Assembly (NCBI GenBank): GCA_045633565.1
Contig: JAZQYO010000019.1
Location: 62,001 to 126,000, forward strand
Length of the DNA stretch: 64,000 nucleotides
Direction of reading: 5' to 3'
Source: RGIG7450 sp045633565
Lineage (GTDB): Bacteria > Bacillota > Clostridia > RUG12999
Shown: positions 8,381 through 17,381 of the stretch, one piece after another
Layout: the number at the start of each line of letters is the position of its first letter
Numbering within the stretch: position 1 is the stretch's first letter
Notes under the pieces: model-generated
The model's database searches: none
What the model was told of the DNA's origin: nothing
Seen by the model: the letters and a program-made list of their open reading frames with translations, nothing else
Translations under genes and position numbers: made by a program

Positions 8381-9112
8381 ATGAATGAAGAATATAAACA
8401 CATTTTGGTTGGACAGGAAGATAATAAAAAAATTTATTTTGAATATGGAGAATATCTTAAGATTTTAAAGTTTGCCAAGGCAGGTGCTTCTGATGGTTCA
8501 AGAGGTGTGCTTTTAGGCAGACGTGATGGAGAAAACATATATATTTTAAAAGTGCTTGAAGCCCTTTACTGCGGTGGAGAGGGGATTGAAGCTCCAACCT
8601 TTTCTCCAGAGTCATGGGGTAGAATTAATGCTGAAATAAAAGAAAATTTCAGTGGACTTACACTCCTCGGTCAGTTTTCTTCACATAAATCAGTTCAGCC
8701 CAAACGTGCTGACTACATTATGCAGGAAAAGTTTTTCGGTAAAGAAAGCAACTTACTTTATATATTTGACCCAACTGAAAATGCTGAAAAAATGTATTTT
8801 TACAGCGACAGAGAGTTTAATTTTTTAAACGGGTTTTATTTATATGACAGATATGAAAGACCGATAAATCTTTCGCTCAGAGAGGGAATTGTCCGTCCGC
8901 TTACAAGAGAATATGAAATTCGAATAAGATTATTTGATGAAATTAAACGCAAAGCGAAAAGACAGAATCATATTTATGCAGTAATAGCTTTCATTATTAT
9001 CGTTTTAATTATATATAATATAGTTCATTCCTATGAACTTGAAAAAAGGATAGGGAATTTATCATTTCCGGACAGGGAGAAAACTGAATGGAAAAAAGAA
9101 TTAATCAATTAA
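8381..9112 (+). CDS. Membrane-anchored MPN/JAB-like protein of unknown function
   Basis: 243 residues, not assigned to a named protein. Residues about 20-135 read like an MPN (Mov34/JAB) fold: RGVLLGRRDG, then F-x-PESWGRINAEI, LLGQFSSHK, a DYIMQEKFF helix and LLYIFDP. In active JAMM peptidases the corresponding loop is H-x-H-P...S-x2-D. Here the first His reads as S100 and the Ser as K108; only H102 and D111 remain, so zinc-peptidase activity is unlikely. Residues about 197-216 are one hydrophobic helix, placing the MPN-like domain in the cytoplasm if N-in. It is the first gene of the ligA operon and overlaps ligA by 25 bases, so the two are translationally linked. The fold call is from motif reading only. 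Confidence 0.6.
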   Translation: MNEEYKHILVGQEDNKKIYFEYGEYLKILKFAKAGASDGSRGVLLGRRDGENIYILKVLEALYCGGEGIEAPTFSPESWGRINAEIKENFSGLTLLGQFSSHKSVQPKRADYIMQEKFFGKESNLLYIFDPTENAEKMYFYSDREFNFLNGFYLYDRYERPINLSLREGIVRPLTREYEIRIRLFDEIKRKAKRQNHIYAVIAFIIIVLIIYNIVHSYELEKRIGNLSFPDREKTEWKKELIN

Positions 9113-11073
9113 GAGAACAAATTGAATATCATAATGACAGGTATTATAACAAAGATTCACCTGAAATTTCTGATTTTGAGTATGATATAATGCTCAGGGA
9201 ACTTGAAGAACTTGAGGCAAAATATCCTCAGTTTGCAAGGGCCGATTCTCCTACAAAAAAAGTTGGAGGCACAAAGTCAGAGCTTTTTTCAGCTGTTGAG
9301 CATACTGTTAAAATGCAGAGTCTTAATGATGTTTTTTCAATTGACGAGCTATATTCATTTATTGAAAAAACAGAAGAACAACTTGGAGAAAGCATATATT
9401 TTTCGGTTGAACCGAAAATTGACGGATTATCTGTATCTCTTGAATATGAAAACGGGGAATTTGTCAGAGGCTCAACAAGAGGTGACGGAGTAGTTGGTGA
9501 GGATGTAACAGAAAATCTGAAAGTTGTGGGTGGTATTCCTCTTATAATTCCCGATGCACCGCAAATCCTCGAGGTGCGTGGCGAGGTATATATGCCCCGG
9601 GACAGCTTTGAAAAATTAAATGCAATCAGGGAAGCTGAAGAAGAACCTCTTTTTGCAAACCCGAGAAATGCGGCTGCAGGCTCACTCAGACAACTTGACA
9701 GTTCGGTAACAAAAGAACGAGGACTGAAAATTTTTGTTTTCAATGTCCAGCGGGCAGTTGGAATTGACTTTACATCACATAGTAAGTCACTTTCTTATCT
9801 TAAAGAAAAAGGATTCAGCGTTGTTCCTGAAACAGAGGTTTTAAAGGGAAAAGAAAATATATCTGAATATATACTAAAAATTGGTGAGATGCGTGGCGAC
9901 CTTCCGTTTGACATAGACGGCGTTGTTGTGAAAGCCGACAGTCTGAAAATCAGAGAAAAACTTGGAACAACAACAAAATGTCCTAAATGGGCAGTTGCTT
10001 ATAAGTTTCCTGCAGAAGAAAAAGAAACAACAATTGAGGAAATATATATTCAGGTTGGCAGAACAGGAGTTTTAACGCCAAACGCAAGACTGTCACCGGT
10101 CAGAATTGCAGGAAGTACGGTTGAAAGGTCAGTCCTTCATAATATTGATTATATTAAAGAAAAAGATATACGAGTTGGCGACAGGGTAATAATCCGCAAA
10201 GCAGGAGATATTATTCCGGAGGTTGTTCGCAGTTTACCTGAAAAAAGGACAGGCAATGAAATAGAGTTTGTTATGCCTGATAAATGCCCGGTATGTGGAA
10301 GTGATACTGTCAGAACTGATGGTCAGGCAGCGGTAAAATGTACCGGAGTTAACTGCCCGGCAAAGATTTTGCGTAATATTATTCATTTTGCATCAAGAGA
10401 TGCGATGGATATAGCAGGCCTTGGTCCCGGCGTTGTTAAACAGTTTGCTGACGGTGGTATTTTAAATGACGTTGCAGACCTTTACAAAATTACGCAGGAA
10501 GATGTTTCTGTTTTAGAAAGACAGGGAGACAAATCGGCAGATAATATTGTAAATGCAATTTCCGGTTCAAAATCACGTGGACTTGCAAGACTGTTGTTTG
10601 GTCTTGGAATACCGCTGATAGGCAGCCGTGCATCAAGACTTATAGCGGAACATTTTGGAAGTATGCAGGCATTAATAAATGCTACAGCAGACGAAATTGA
10701 CAATATTCCTGACATTGGCGAAAAAATGGCGAAAAGCATTATTGATTATTTTGCTGACCAACGTAATCTGCAGCTGATAAGTAAGCTTAAAGATGCTGGG
10801 ATTGATATGACACAGGAGAAAGTTAACCGTGTTGGAATTTTTACAGATAAAACTGTAGTGCTTACCGGTTCACTTGAGAAATTCACAAGAAATGATGCAA
10901 AAGAGCTTATCGAATCACTTGGCGGAAAGGTAAGTGGAAGTGTTTCTAAAAAAACCGATTTTGTTGTTGCAGGTGAGGAAGCCGGAAGCAAACTTACAAA
11001 GGCGAACGAGCTTGGAATAACTGTTCTTACAGAAGATGATTTTTTAAATATGGTTGGAGGAGAAAATATATGA
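9088..11073 (+). CDS. ligA: NAD-dependent DNA ligase
   Basis: 661 residues, normal LigA length and domain order. The order is Ia domain (NDRYYNKDSPEISDFEYD), adenylation domain with catalytic Lys in the PKIDGLSVSLEY motif (about residue 110), OB-fold, a four-Cys zinc finger (CPVCGSDT...CTGVNCP), helix-hairpin-helix repeats and a C-terminal BRCT domain (about residues 580-655). It seals nicks in replication and repair using NAD+. The start lies inside the end of the upstream gene with SD AGGGAG. gatC overlaps its stop by 4 bases (ATGA). Confidence 0.98.
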   Translation: MEKRINQLREQIEYHNDRYYNKDSPEISDFEYDIMLRELEELEAKYPQFARADSPTKKVGGTKSELFSAVEHTVKMQSLNDVFSIDELYSFIEKTEEQLGESIYFSVEPKIDGLSVSLEYENGEFVRGSTRGDGVVGEDVTENLKVVGGIPLIIPDAPQILEVRGEVYMPRDSFEKLNAIREAEEEPLFANPRNAAAGSLRQLDSSVTKERGLKIFVFNVQRAVGIDFTSHSKSLSYLKEKGFSVVPETEVLKGKENISEYILKIGEMRGDLPFDIDGVVVKADSLKIREKLGTTTKCPKWAVAYKFPAEEKETTIEEIYIQVGRTGVLTPNARLSPVRIAGSTVERSVLHNIDYIKEKDIRVGDRVIIRKAGDIIPEVVRSLPEKRTGNEIEFVMPDKCPVCGSDTVRTDGQAAVKCTGVNCPAKILRNIIHFASRDAMDIAGLGPGVVKQFADGGILNDVADLYKITQEDVSVLERQGDKSADNIVNAISGSKSRGLARLLFGLGIPLIGSRASRLIAEHFGSMQALINATADEIDNIPDIGEKMAKSIIDYFADQRNLQLISKLKDAGIDMTQEKVNRVGIFTDKTVVLTGSLEKFTRNDAKELIESLGGKVSGSVSKKTDFVVAGEEAGSKLTKANELGITVLTEDDFLNMVGGENI

Positions 11074-11357
11074 AAATTTCCGAAAAAGATGTCGAACATG
11101 TAGCAGACCTTGCGAGAATGTATATAACTGACGAAGAGAAAAAAGCTTTGGAGAGCGAACTTTCTGCAATAATAGATTTTGCTGACAAACTTTCCGAGGC
11201 TGATACTGACGGAATAGAGCCTGCAGCTCATGCAATACACATTCAGAATGTTTTCCGAAAAGATGAAATTATTCCATCGTATAAAAGGGAAGAACTTATT
11301 GAAAACGCGCCTGATAAACAGGCTGGCTGCTTTGCGGTGCCAAGAATAGTTGAGTAA
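11070..11357 (+). CDS. gatC: Aspartyl/glutamyl-tRNA amidotransferase subunit C
   Basis: 95 residues, the usual GatC length. It starts MKISEKDVEHVADLARM, the conserved belt-helix sequence, and ends PRIVE. GatC wraps around GatA and GatB and stabilises the GatCAB complex, which converts Glu-tRNA(Gln) and/or Asp-tRNA(Asn) to the amidated forms. ATGA overlap with ligA; SD GGAGGAG. Confidence 0.97.
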   Translation: MKISEKDVEHVADLARMYITDEEKKALESELSAIIDFADKLSEADTDGIEPAAHAIHIQNVFRKDEIIPSYKREELIENAPDKQAGCFAVPRIVE

Positions 11358-11370
11358 GGAGGGAGATTAA

Positions 11371-12807
11371 ATGAATTATTTAGCACTTTCGGCATGGGAA
11401 ATTGCCGAAAAAATTAAAAATAAAGAAATTTCCTCCGTGGAAGTAACAAAGCTTTCTCTTGAAAGAGCTAAAAGCATGAACGAAACTATAAACGGATATA
11501 TCACTATTTGTGAAGATGAGGCACTTAAAAAAGCAGCAGAAGTAGATGCAAAAATTGCAGCAGGTGAAAAACTTTCACCGCTTGCAGGCGTGCCTTATGC
11601 AATGAAGGATAATATTTGTACAAAAAATATACTTACTACTTGTGCATCAAAAATGCTTTATAATTTCAAACCGCCTTATGATGCATTTGTTACAAAAAAG
11701 CTTGACCAAGCAGATTGTGTACTTATCGGTAAAACAAACATGGACGAATTTGCAATGGGTGCTTCCAACGAAACATCATATTACGGTCCGGTAAGAAATC
11801 CAAGAAATACAGACTGTGTTCCCGGTGGTTCAAGTGGTGGCAGTGCTGCAGTAGTTGCTGCCGACATGGCATATTTTGCAATCGGAAGTGACACAGGAGG
11901 CAGTGTTCGTCAGCCCGCATCTTTCTGTGGAGTTACAGGTCTTAAACCAACTTATGGCATGGTAAGCCGTTTTGGTCTTGTTGCTTTTGCATCCTCCCTT
12001 GACCAGATTGGTCCTATTACAAAGGATGCAAAAGATGCTGCTCTTGTTATGAACATTATTTCTGCTCACGACAGTATGGACTCCACATCGCTTGATATAA
12101 GCCGTCCCGACTACACAGCAAAGCTTAACAATGACATAAAAGGGCTGAAAATTGCTCTTCCTAAAGAATATTTTGCAGCTGCAAGTGCAGATGTTCTCGA
12201 AAAAACAAAAGAAGCTCTTTCTTATCTTGAAAAAAATGGTGCAACAGTTGAGGAGATAAGTCTTCCGGTAGCTGACTATTCTTTGGCAGCATACTATATT
12301 ATTTCTTCTGCTGAAGCAAGCTCCAACCTTGCGAGATATGACGGCGTTAAATATGGATACAGAGCGGAAAAATTTGATGATATAACAGATATGTACCGAA
12401 AAACACGTGGCGAAGGTTTTGGCAAAGAAGTTAAACGCCGCATTATGATTGGTACCTATGCTCTTTCATCCGGTTATTATGATGCATACTATAAAAAAGC
12501 ACAGCAGGTACGTGGACTTTTAAAGAAAAACTATGACGAGGTTTTTGAAAAATTTGATGTGATAGCAAGTCCGGTTTATTCTACAACAGCATTCAAGCTG
12601 GGTGAAAAGCTTTCTGACCCTGTTGAAATGTATGCAAATGACCTTTGTACTGTTTCGGCAAACATTGCGGGTATTCCTGCAATATCTGTACCTTGCGGAG
12701 AAGGTTCTGATAATATGCCGATTGGACTTCAGCTTATGGGTAAACCTTTCTCAGAGGATTTACTTCTTAATATTGCAAACATCATAGAGAAGGGAGGAAG
12801 AAACTGA
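11371..12807 (+). CDS. gatA: Aspartyl/glutamyl-tRNA amidotransferase subunit A
   Basis: 478-residue amidase-signature enzyme that hydrolyses Gln and channels ammonia to GatB. The Ser-cisSer-Lys triad is visible: Lys in YAMKDNI (about residue 74) and the serines in the GGSSGGSAA and GSDTGGSVRQPASFCG segments. An SD AAGGAGGGAG lies 8 bases before the ATG. gatB starts on the last base of its TGA stop, so translation is coupled. Confidence 0.98.
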   Translation: MNYLALSAWEIAEKIKNKEISSVEVTKLSLERAKSMNETINGYITICEDEALKKAAEVDAKIAAGEKLSPLAGVPYAMKDNICTKNILTTCASKMLYNFKPPYDAFVTKKLDQADCVLIGKTNMDEFAMGASNETSYYGPVRNPRNTDCVPGGSSGGSAAVVAADMAYFAIGSDTGGSVRQPASFCGVTGLKPTYGMVSRFGLVAFASSLDQIGPITKDAKDAALVMNIISAHDSMDSTSLDISRPDYTAKLNNDIKGLKIALPKEYFAAASADVLEKTKEALSYLEKNGATVEEISLPVADYSLAAYYIISSAEASSNLARYDGVKYGYRAEKFDDITDMYRKTRGEGFGKEVKRRIMIGTYALSSGYYDAYYKKAQQVRGLLKKNYDEVFEKFDVIASPVYSTTAFKLGEKLSDPVEMYANDLCTVSANIAGIPAISVPCGEGSDNMPIGLQLMGKPFSEDLLLNIANIIEKGGRN

Positions 12808-14240
12808 TGAGATATGAACCGGTTATTGGTATAGAAGTTCATGCAGAGCTTTCTACTGAAACAAAAATTTACTGTGGATGCAAAAATAAATTCGGCGGCG
12901 AGATAAACTCACATTGTTGTCCTGTTTGTACGGGTATGCCGGGTAGTCTTCCTGTTTTGAACGGAAAAGTTGTTGATTACGCCATAAAAGCCGGACTTGC
13001 TATGGATTGTGATATTACAAGAAGCAGCAAGCAGGACAGAAAAAACTACTTTTATCCTGACCTTCCAAAAGCATATCAGATTTCACAGTTTGACCTGCCT
13101 TTATGTGTAAATGGCGGAATTGATATTGTTGTAGATGGCCAGAAAAAGAGAATTGGTGTTACACGAATTCATATTGAAGAGGATGCCGGTAAATCCATTC
13201 ATGACGCTGTTGAAGGCAAAACACTTCTTGACTATAACAGATGTGGCGTTCCGCTTATAGAAATTGTATCAGAACCTGATATGCGTTCAAGTGCTGATGC
13301 GAGAGAATATCTTGACACTCTTAAGGCAATACTTGAGTATATAGGTGTTTCTGACTGTAAGATGCAGGAGGGTTCACTCAGATGTGACGTTAACGTTTCT
13401 TTAAGACCGGAAGGTCAGAAAGAATTTGGTGTCAGAACCGAAATGAAGAATGTTAACACCTTCAGCGGTGCTATTAAAGGTATTGAATACGAAATTAAAA
13501 GACAGACGGAAATTTTAGAAAATGGCGGCATAATTGAGCAGGAAACACGAAGATGGGATGATGCAAGCGGAACAAGCCTGCCACTTCGTTCAAAAGAGGA
13601 GGCTCATGACTACAGATATTTCCCCGAGCCTGACCTTATGCCCATAGTTATCTCGGAAGAACATATAAAGGAAATCGGCGATACAATTCCTGAGCTTCCA
13701 CATGTTAAAAAGCAGAGATACATTGAAAGTCTCGGACTTCCTGAATATGATGCCGGTCAGCTTACTCAGACTAAAATTATTGCAGACTTCTTTGAAAATG
13801 TTATGTCCTACGGTGTTGAGGCAAAACCTGCTTCAAACTGGATTATGGGCGACGTCTGGGGTATGATGAACGAAAGATATCTCACAATGGAAACCCTTCC
13901 GTTTACTGCAGAAATGCTCGCAAAAATGATTAAAAGAATTGCAGACGGCACAATCAGTAATACTGCTGCTAAACAGGTCTTAGAGGCAATGTTTGAAAAT
14001 GCAAAAGACCCCGATTTAATTATTGATGAGCTTGGACTAAAACAGGTTAACGATGAGGGTGCAATTATTGCTATTATTGATGAAGTTTTAGCTGCAAATC
14101 CGCAGTCAGTTGAAGACTTTAAAAACGGTAAACAGCAGGTTGTAGGATTCCTTGTTGGTCAGGTTATGCGTGCATCTAAAGGTAAAGCTAATCCACAGAC
14201 GGTTAATCAGCTTATAAAAGATGCTTTGTTAAAACTTTAA
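12807..14240 (+). CDS. gatB: Aspartyl/glutamyl-tRNA amidotransferase subunit B
   Basis: 477 residues. The N-terminal kinase/transamidase domain has the GatB signatures EPVIGIEVHAEL, CPVCTGMPGSLP and DRKNYFYPDLPKAYQISQ. The C-terminal YqeY-like tail domain (about residues 330-477) contacts the tRNA. It phosphorylates the misacylated Glu/Asp side chain and then amidates it with ammonia from GatA. The four zinc-site Cys (CGCKNKF, CCPVC) are present. Start overlaps the gatA stop (TGATG). Confidence 0.98.
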   Translation: MRYEPVIGIEVHAELSTETKIYCGCKNKFGGEINSHCCPVCTGMPGSLPVLNGKVVDYAIKAGLAMDCDITRSSKQDRKNYFYPDLPKAYQISQFDLPLCVNGGIDIVVDGQKKRIGVTRIHIEEDAGKSIHDAVEGKTLLDYNRCGVPLIEIVSEPDMRSSADAREYLDTLKAILEYIGVSDCKMQEGSLRCDVNVSLRPEGQKEFGVRTEMKNVNTFSGAIKGIEYEIKRQTEILENGGIIEQETRRWDDASGTSLPLRSKEEAHDYRYFPEPDLMPIVISEEHIKEIGDTIPELPHVKKQRYIESLGLPEYDAGQLTQTKIIADFFENVMSYGVEAKPASNWIMGDVWGMMNERYLTMETLPFTAEMLAKMIKRIADGTISNTAAKQVLEAMFENAKDPDLIIDELGLKQVNDEGAIIAIIDEVLAANPQSVEDFKNGKQQVVGFLVGQVMRASKGKANPQTVNQLIKDALLKL

Positions 14241-14255
14241 AGTAAGGTGTTTTTG

Positions 14256-16349
14256 TTGAATCGTAAAGAAAAAATAATGGCGTTTATCCGTAGCAAAAAC
14301 TATATTCCGCTGACCCCCGAGGAAATGGCGGTTATGCTTGATGTTCCGGAAAATGATTTGCCGGAATTTTATAGAATTTTAGATGAAATTATAGAAGATG
14401 GGCTTGCCTTTAAATCAAAAAAAGGCAGGCTCATGCCTTCCTCTGCCCAAAATCATACAAAAGGTATTTTCTGCGGTAGCGATAAAGGATTCGGATTTGT
14501 TTCAATCGGTGAAAATTTAAAGGATGTTTTTATTCCTTCAACATTTGTAAACGGAGCAATGCATGGTGATACCGTTTTAATTAAAATTCTTTCGCCCGAA
14601 AACGGCGATAAACGTGCTGAGGGTAAAGTTATTAAAATTGTTGAACGTAACAATAAAACGGTTGTAGGGACGATTATAAAGAAGTTTAAAGGATTTGAAG
14701 TTGTGCCGGATAATAAAAAACTTTGGCACAGAATTAGAATTCCTTTCGGAAAAACATTGGGAGCAAAAAAAGGCGAAAAAGTTGTTGCTGAGATAACAAC
14801 TTATCCGGGCGAAAGAAAGCCCTGTGAAGGTAAAATCTTAGAGGTTATCGGTAAAGCTGACACACCGGAAACAGCACGTAAAAGTGTTATGTTTACTTAT
14901 GGTCTGCCTGAGGAATTCCCCCAAAATGTACTAATCGAAGCTGAATCAATGCCACAAACTGTATCTGTCCATGCAATTTCAACAAGACGGGATTTAAGAG
15001 ATAAAATAATCATCACAATAGACGGCGCTGATGCAAAAGACCTTGATGATGCCGTATCTCTTGAAAAGGATGAAAAGGGTAACTTCGTTCTTGGCGTTCA
15101 TATTGCTGATGTAACGCATTATGTCAAAGAGGGAAGTGCAATTAATGCAGAAGCGTTAAAAAGAGGCACAAGTGTTTATCTTGCCGGCAGTGTAATCCCA
15201 ATGCTGCCAAAAAAACTTTCAAACGGAATCTGCAGTTTAAATCATGGAGTTGACAGACTGACTTTATCTGTTGAAATGACAGTTAATTCAAAAGGAGAAA
15301 TAATCGGTCATGATATTTTTGAATCTGTTATTAATACAACAGAGAGAATGACTTATGATGATGTGTATGCACTTTTAGATGGTAATGAGGACCTTGCGAT
15401 TAAATATGAAAAAATAATTCCAACGCTTAGGGAAATGAAGAATCTTGCAGAAATTTTCAGAAATAAAAGAATGAACGATGGTAGTATAGATTTTAATTTT
15501 CCAGAAACAAAAATTATTTTTGATAATAATGGAAATGTTGTTGATGTTACGAAATATAAATACACAATAGCAAACATCATTATTGAGGAATTTATGCTTG
15601 CGGCTAACAGAACTGTTGCAGAATACTTTTTCTGGCTTGAGATGCCGTTTGTTTATCGTAACCACGAAACTCCGTCGGAGGAGAAAATATCTGCTTTTTT
15701 AAAGCTTTGCAGTCTGTTTGATATAACTGTCAAAGATAAAGCAGACAATATTCACCCTAAAACATTACAAAGCATTCTCAGTAAAATAAAGAACAGCCCG
15801 GCTGAACCAATAATTGCAAACACAATGCTAAGAAGCATGATGAAGGCTAAGTATTCAACAGAAAACTTAGGTCATTTTGGTCTTAATGAAAAATATTACT
15901 GTCATTTTACTTCCCCAATAAGAAGGCTTGCGGACCTTGCAATTCACAGAATTATTAAAAGCCATATTCACGGCAGAACAAAAGATTACTCCGATTTTGC
16001 TACACTTGCGGCAAAAAATGCAACTGACAGGGAAATTATAGCCGAAGAAGCGGAAAACCTGTCAAAGAAAATAATTACAGCACAGTATATGTACGATTAT
16101 GTTGGTAGTGAATTTGATGCAACGGTTGTTTCCATAACCCAAAGCGGATTCTTTGTTGAACTTGAAAATTCAGTGCAAGGCAGAGTTTCACTCAGCGACC
16201 TTTATGACTATTACACCTATAACGAAAACACCTTTTCGCTAATTTCTGACTCAAAAGAATATAAAATCGGCGACAGAGTATCCGTCATACTTGTCCGTGC
16301 CGATAAAATATCCGGTGAAATTGATTTCCTGCCAACTGATGAAATATAG
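14256..16349 (+). CDS. rnr: Ribonuclease R
   Basis: A 3'-5' exoribonuclease of the RNB family, about 697 residues. It has an N-terminal winged-helix, cold-shock OB domains (GFGFVSIGENLKDVFIP), an RNB catalytic domain (IDGADAKDLDDAVSLEK, with the metal-binding Asp cluster; HIADVTHYV) and a C-terminal S1 domain (about residues 615-690, ATVVSITQSGFFVELENSVQG). It degrades structured RNA and takes part in tmRNA-linked decay. The start is not certain: TTG 14256 has AAGGTG 6 bases upstream, whereas the in-frame GTG at 14247 lies within that SD. Last gene of the ligA operon. Confidence 0.96.
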   Translation: MNRKEKIMAFIRSKNYIPLTPEEMAVMLDVPENDLPEFYRILDEIIEDGLAFKSKKGRLMPSSAQNHTKGIFCGSDKGFGFVSIGENLKDVFIPSTFVNGAMHGDTVLIKILSPENGDKRAEGKVIKIVERNNKTVVGTIIKKFKGFEVVPDNKKLWHRIRIPFGKTLGAKKGEKVVAEITTYPGERKPCEGKILEVIGKADTPETARKSVMFTYGLPEEFPQNVLIEAESMPQTVSVHAISTRRDLRDKIIITIDGADAKDLDDAVSLEKDEKGNFVLGVHIADVTHYVKEGSAINAEALKRGTSVYLAGSVIPMLPKKLSNGICSLNHGVDRLTLSVEMTVNSKGEIIGHDIFESVINTTERMTYDDVYALLDGNEDLAIKYEKIIPTLREMKNLAEIFRNKRMNDGSIDFNFPETKIIFDNNGNVVDVTKYKYTIANIIIEEFMLAANRTVAEYFFWLEMPFVYRNHETPSEEKISAFLKLCSLFDITVKDKADNIHPKTLQSILSKIKNSPAEPIIANTMLRSMMKAKYSTENLGHFGLNEKYYCHFTSPIRRLADLAIHRIIKSHIHGRTKDYSDFATLAAKNATDREIIAEEAENLSKKIITAQYMYDYVGSEFDATVVSITQSGFFVELENSVQGRVSLSDLYDYYTYNENTFSLISDSKEYKIGDRVSVILVRADKISGEIDFLPTDEI

Positions 16350-16350
16350 A

Positions 16351-16380
16351 AAAACCTCTCTGTAACAGAGAGGTTTTATT
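16351..16380. terminator. Bidirectional terminator between rnr and the yitT-like gene
   Basis: AAAACCTCTCTG (16351-16362) pairs with CAGAGAGGTTTT (16366-16377) and has T-runs in both directions. Confidence 0.88.
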
Positions 16381-17238
16381 TTATATTGCTGCTTTAAACC
16401 CTTTTCCGCTTATATCGCTTGTACTGTTAATAATAACAAAAGATTTTTCATCTATTTCTTTTACGAATTTTTTAAGCTGAATTGTTTGCTTTCGATTAAG
16501 AGCAGTTAAAATAACGCTTTTTGTATCGTGATTATATGCTCCATGATATGATTCGCTGATAGTTGCAGTTTTGTGAAGAGCTTCTGTGATATAATCAACA
16601 ACGGTCTGTTCATGTTCGGGATTTATTATTATTGTAAGATATTTTGACATATTTATATTTTGAAGAATATAGTTCATTAAAACTGTTTTTGCAATGAATG
16701 CAAGCATTGAATAAAGCCAGGTTTCAATACCAAATACAAACACGCAAAGCATAACAATTGCAACGTCGGCTATAAAAAGTGATTTCGAAATGTTTGCATA
16801 TGTATATTTTTTTATTATCATTGCAACTATATCAGTTCCACCGGTTGATGCATCATTGTCAAATAAGAGCGCTGCTCCTGCTGCAGGAAGCAGAATTGCA
16901 AATGAAAGCTCCAAGACGGGCTGAGTGGTAAGAGGTTTTGTAATTGGAACTATTTTTTCAAGTGCAAAAACAAGAATTGACATTAAAAGACAACAGTATA
17001 CAGTTTTAAATCCAAAATCCCTGCCAATAATTAAAAAACCTAATATTAAGAGTGTTGCATTTATAATTAGAATAAAACTTCCGGCAGATAAATTCTCTGA
17101 TATTGCACCAAGAATAACCGATATACCGCTTACTCCACCGGTGGAAAAATTGTTTGGAAGTTTAAAAAAATAAATACCTGCCGTAGTGAGAAGTGTTCCA
17201 AGTGTCATAGTAAAAAAAGATTTAAGTTTGTTATTCAA
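16381..17238 (-). CDS. YitT-family membrane protein (DUF161 + DUF2179)
   Basis: About 285 residues from TTG 17238. Five or so hydrophobic helices carry the YitT signatures NNFSTGGVSGISVILG and DASTGGTDIVAMI, followed by a soluble C-terminal DUF2179 domain (about residues 200-280). Function in the cell is not established. The longest frame reaches 17328, but the only good promoter (-10 at 17273-17278) lies inside that extension, so transcription begins after it. TTG 17238 has CGGCGG about 9 bases upstream and is preferred. Divergent from a LysR gene. Confidence 0.85.
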   Translation of the reverse strand: MNNKLKSFFTMTLGTLLTTAGIYFFKLPNNFSTGGVSGISVILGAISENLSAGSFILIINATLLILGFLIIGRDFGFKTVYCCLLMSILVFALEKIVPITKPLTTQPVLELSFAILLPAAGAALLFDNDASTGGTDIVAMIIKKYTYANISKSLFIADVAIVMLCVFVFGIETWLYSMLAFIAKTVLMNYILQNINMSKYLTIIINPEHEQTVVDYITEALHKTATISESYHGAYNHDTKSVILTALNRKQTIQLKKFVKEIDEKSFVIINSTSDISGKGFKAAI

Positions 17239-17272
17239 TTTAAATACCGCCGTTTCTTTAAAATCTATTATA

Positions 17273-17301
17273 ATTATAAAGCTACAGCTTATTGAAGTAA
17301 A
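17273..17301 (-). promoter_or_regulatory. Promoter of the yitT-like gene
   Basis: Minus-strand TTTACT (17296-17301) and TATAAT (17273-17278) with a 17-bp spacer. Confidence 0.72.
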
Positions 17302-17319
17302 ACACTTTTTCTGTGATAT

Positions 17320-17348
17320 TTGACACAACTTAAAAGTTGTGGTAAAAT
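17320..17348 (+). promoter_or_regulatory. Promoter of the LysR gene with an 18-bp perfect palindrome in the spacer
   Basis: TTGACA (17320-17325) and TAAAAT (17343-17348) have a 17-bp spacer. The palindrome CACAACTTAAAAGTTGTG (17324-17341) fills that spacer and overlaps the last bases of the -35 box, a classic place for a repressing operator. Autoregulation by the LysR protein is an inference. Confidence 0.75.
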
Positions 17349-17381
17349 TTATTTAATAAAACAAAAAGGTTGTGTATTGTT

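Noticed and set aside
17239..17328. Longer N-terminus for the yitT-like protein
   Set aside because: The extension contains the promoter of the gene, so it would not be transcribed; TTG 17238 has an SD.
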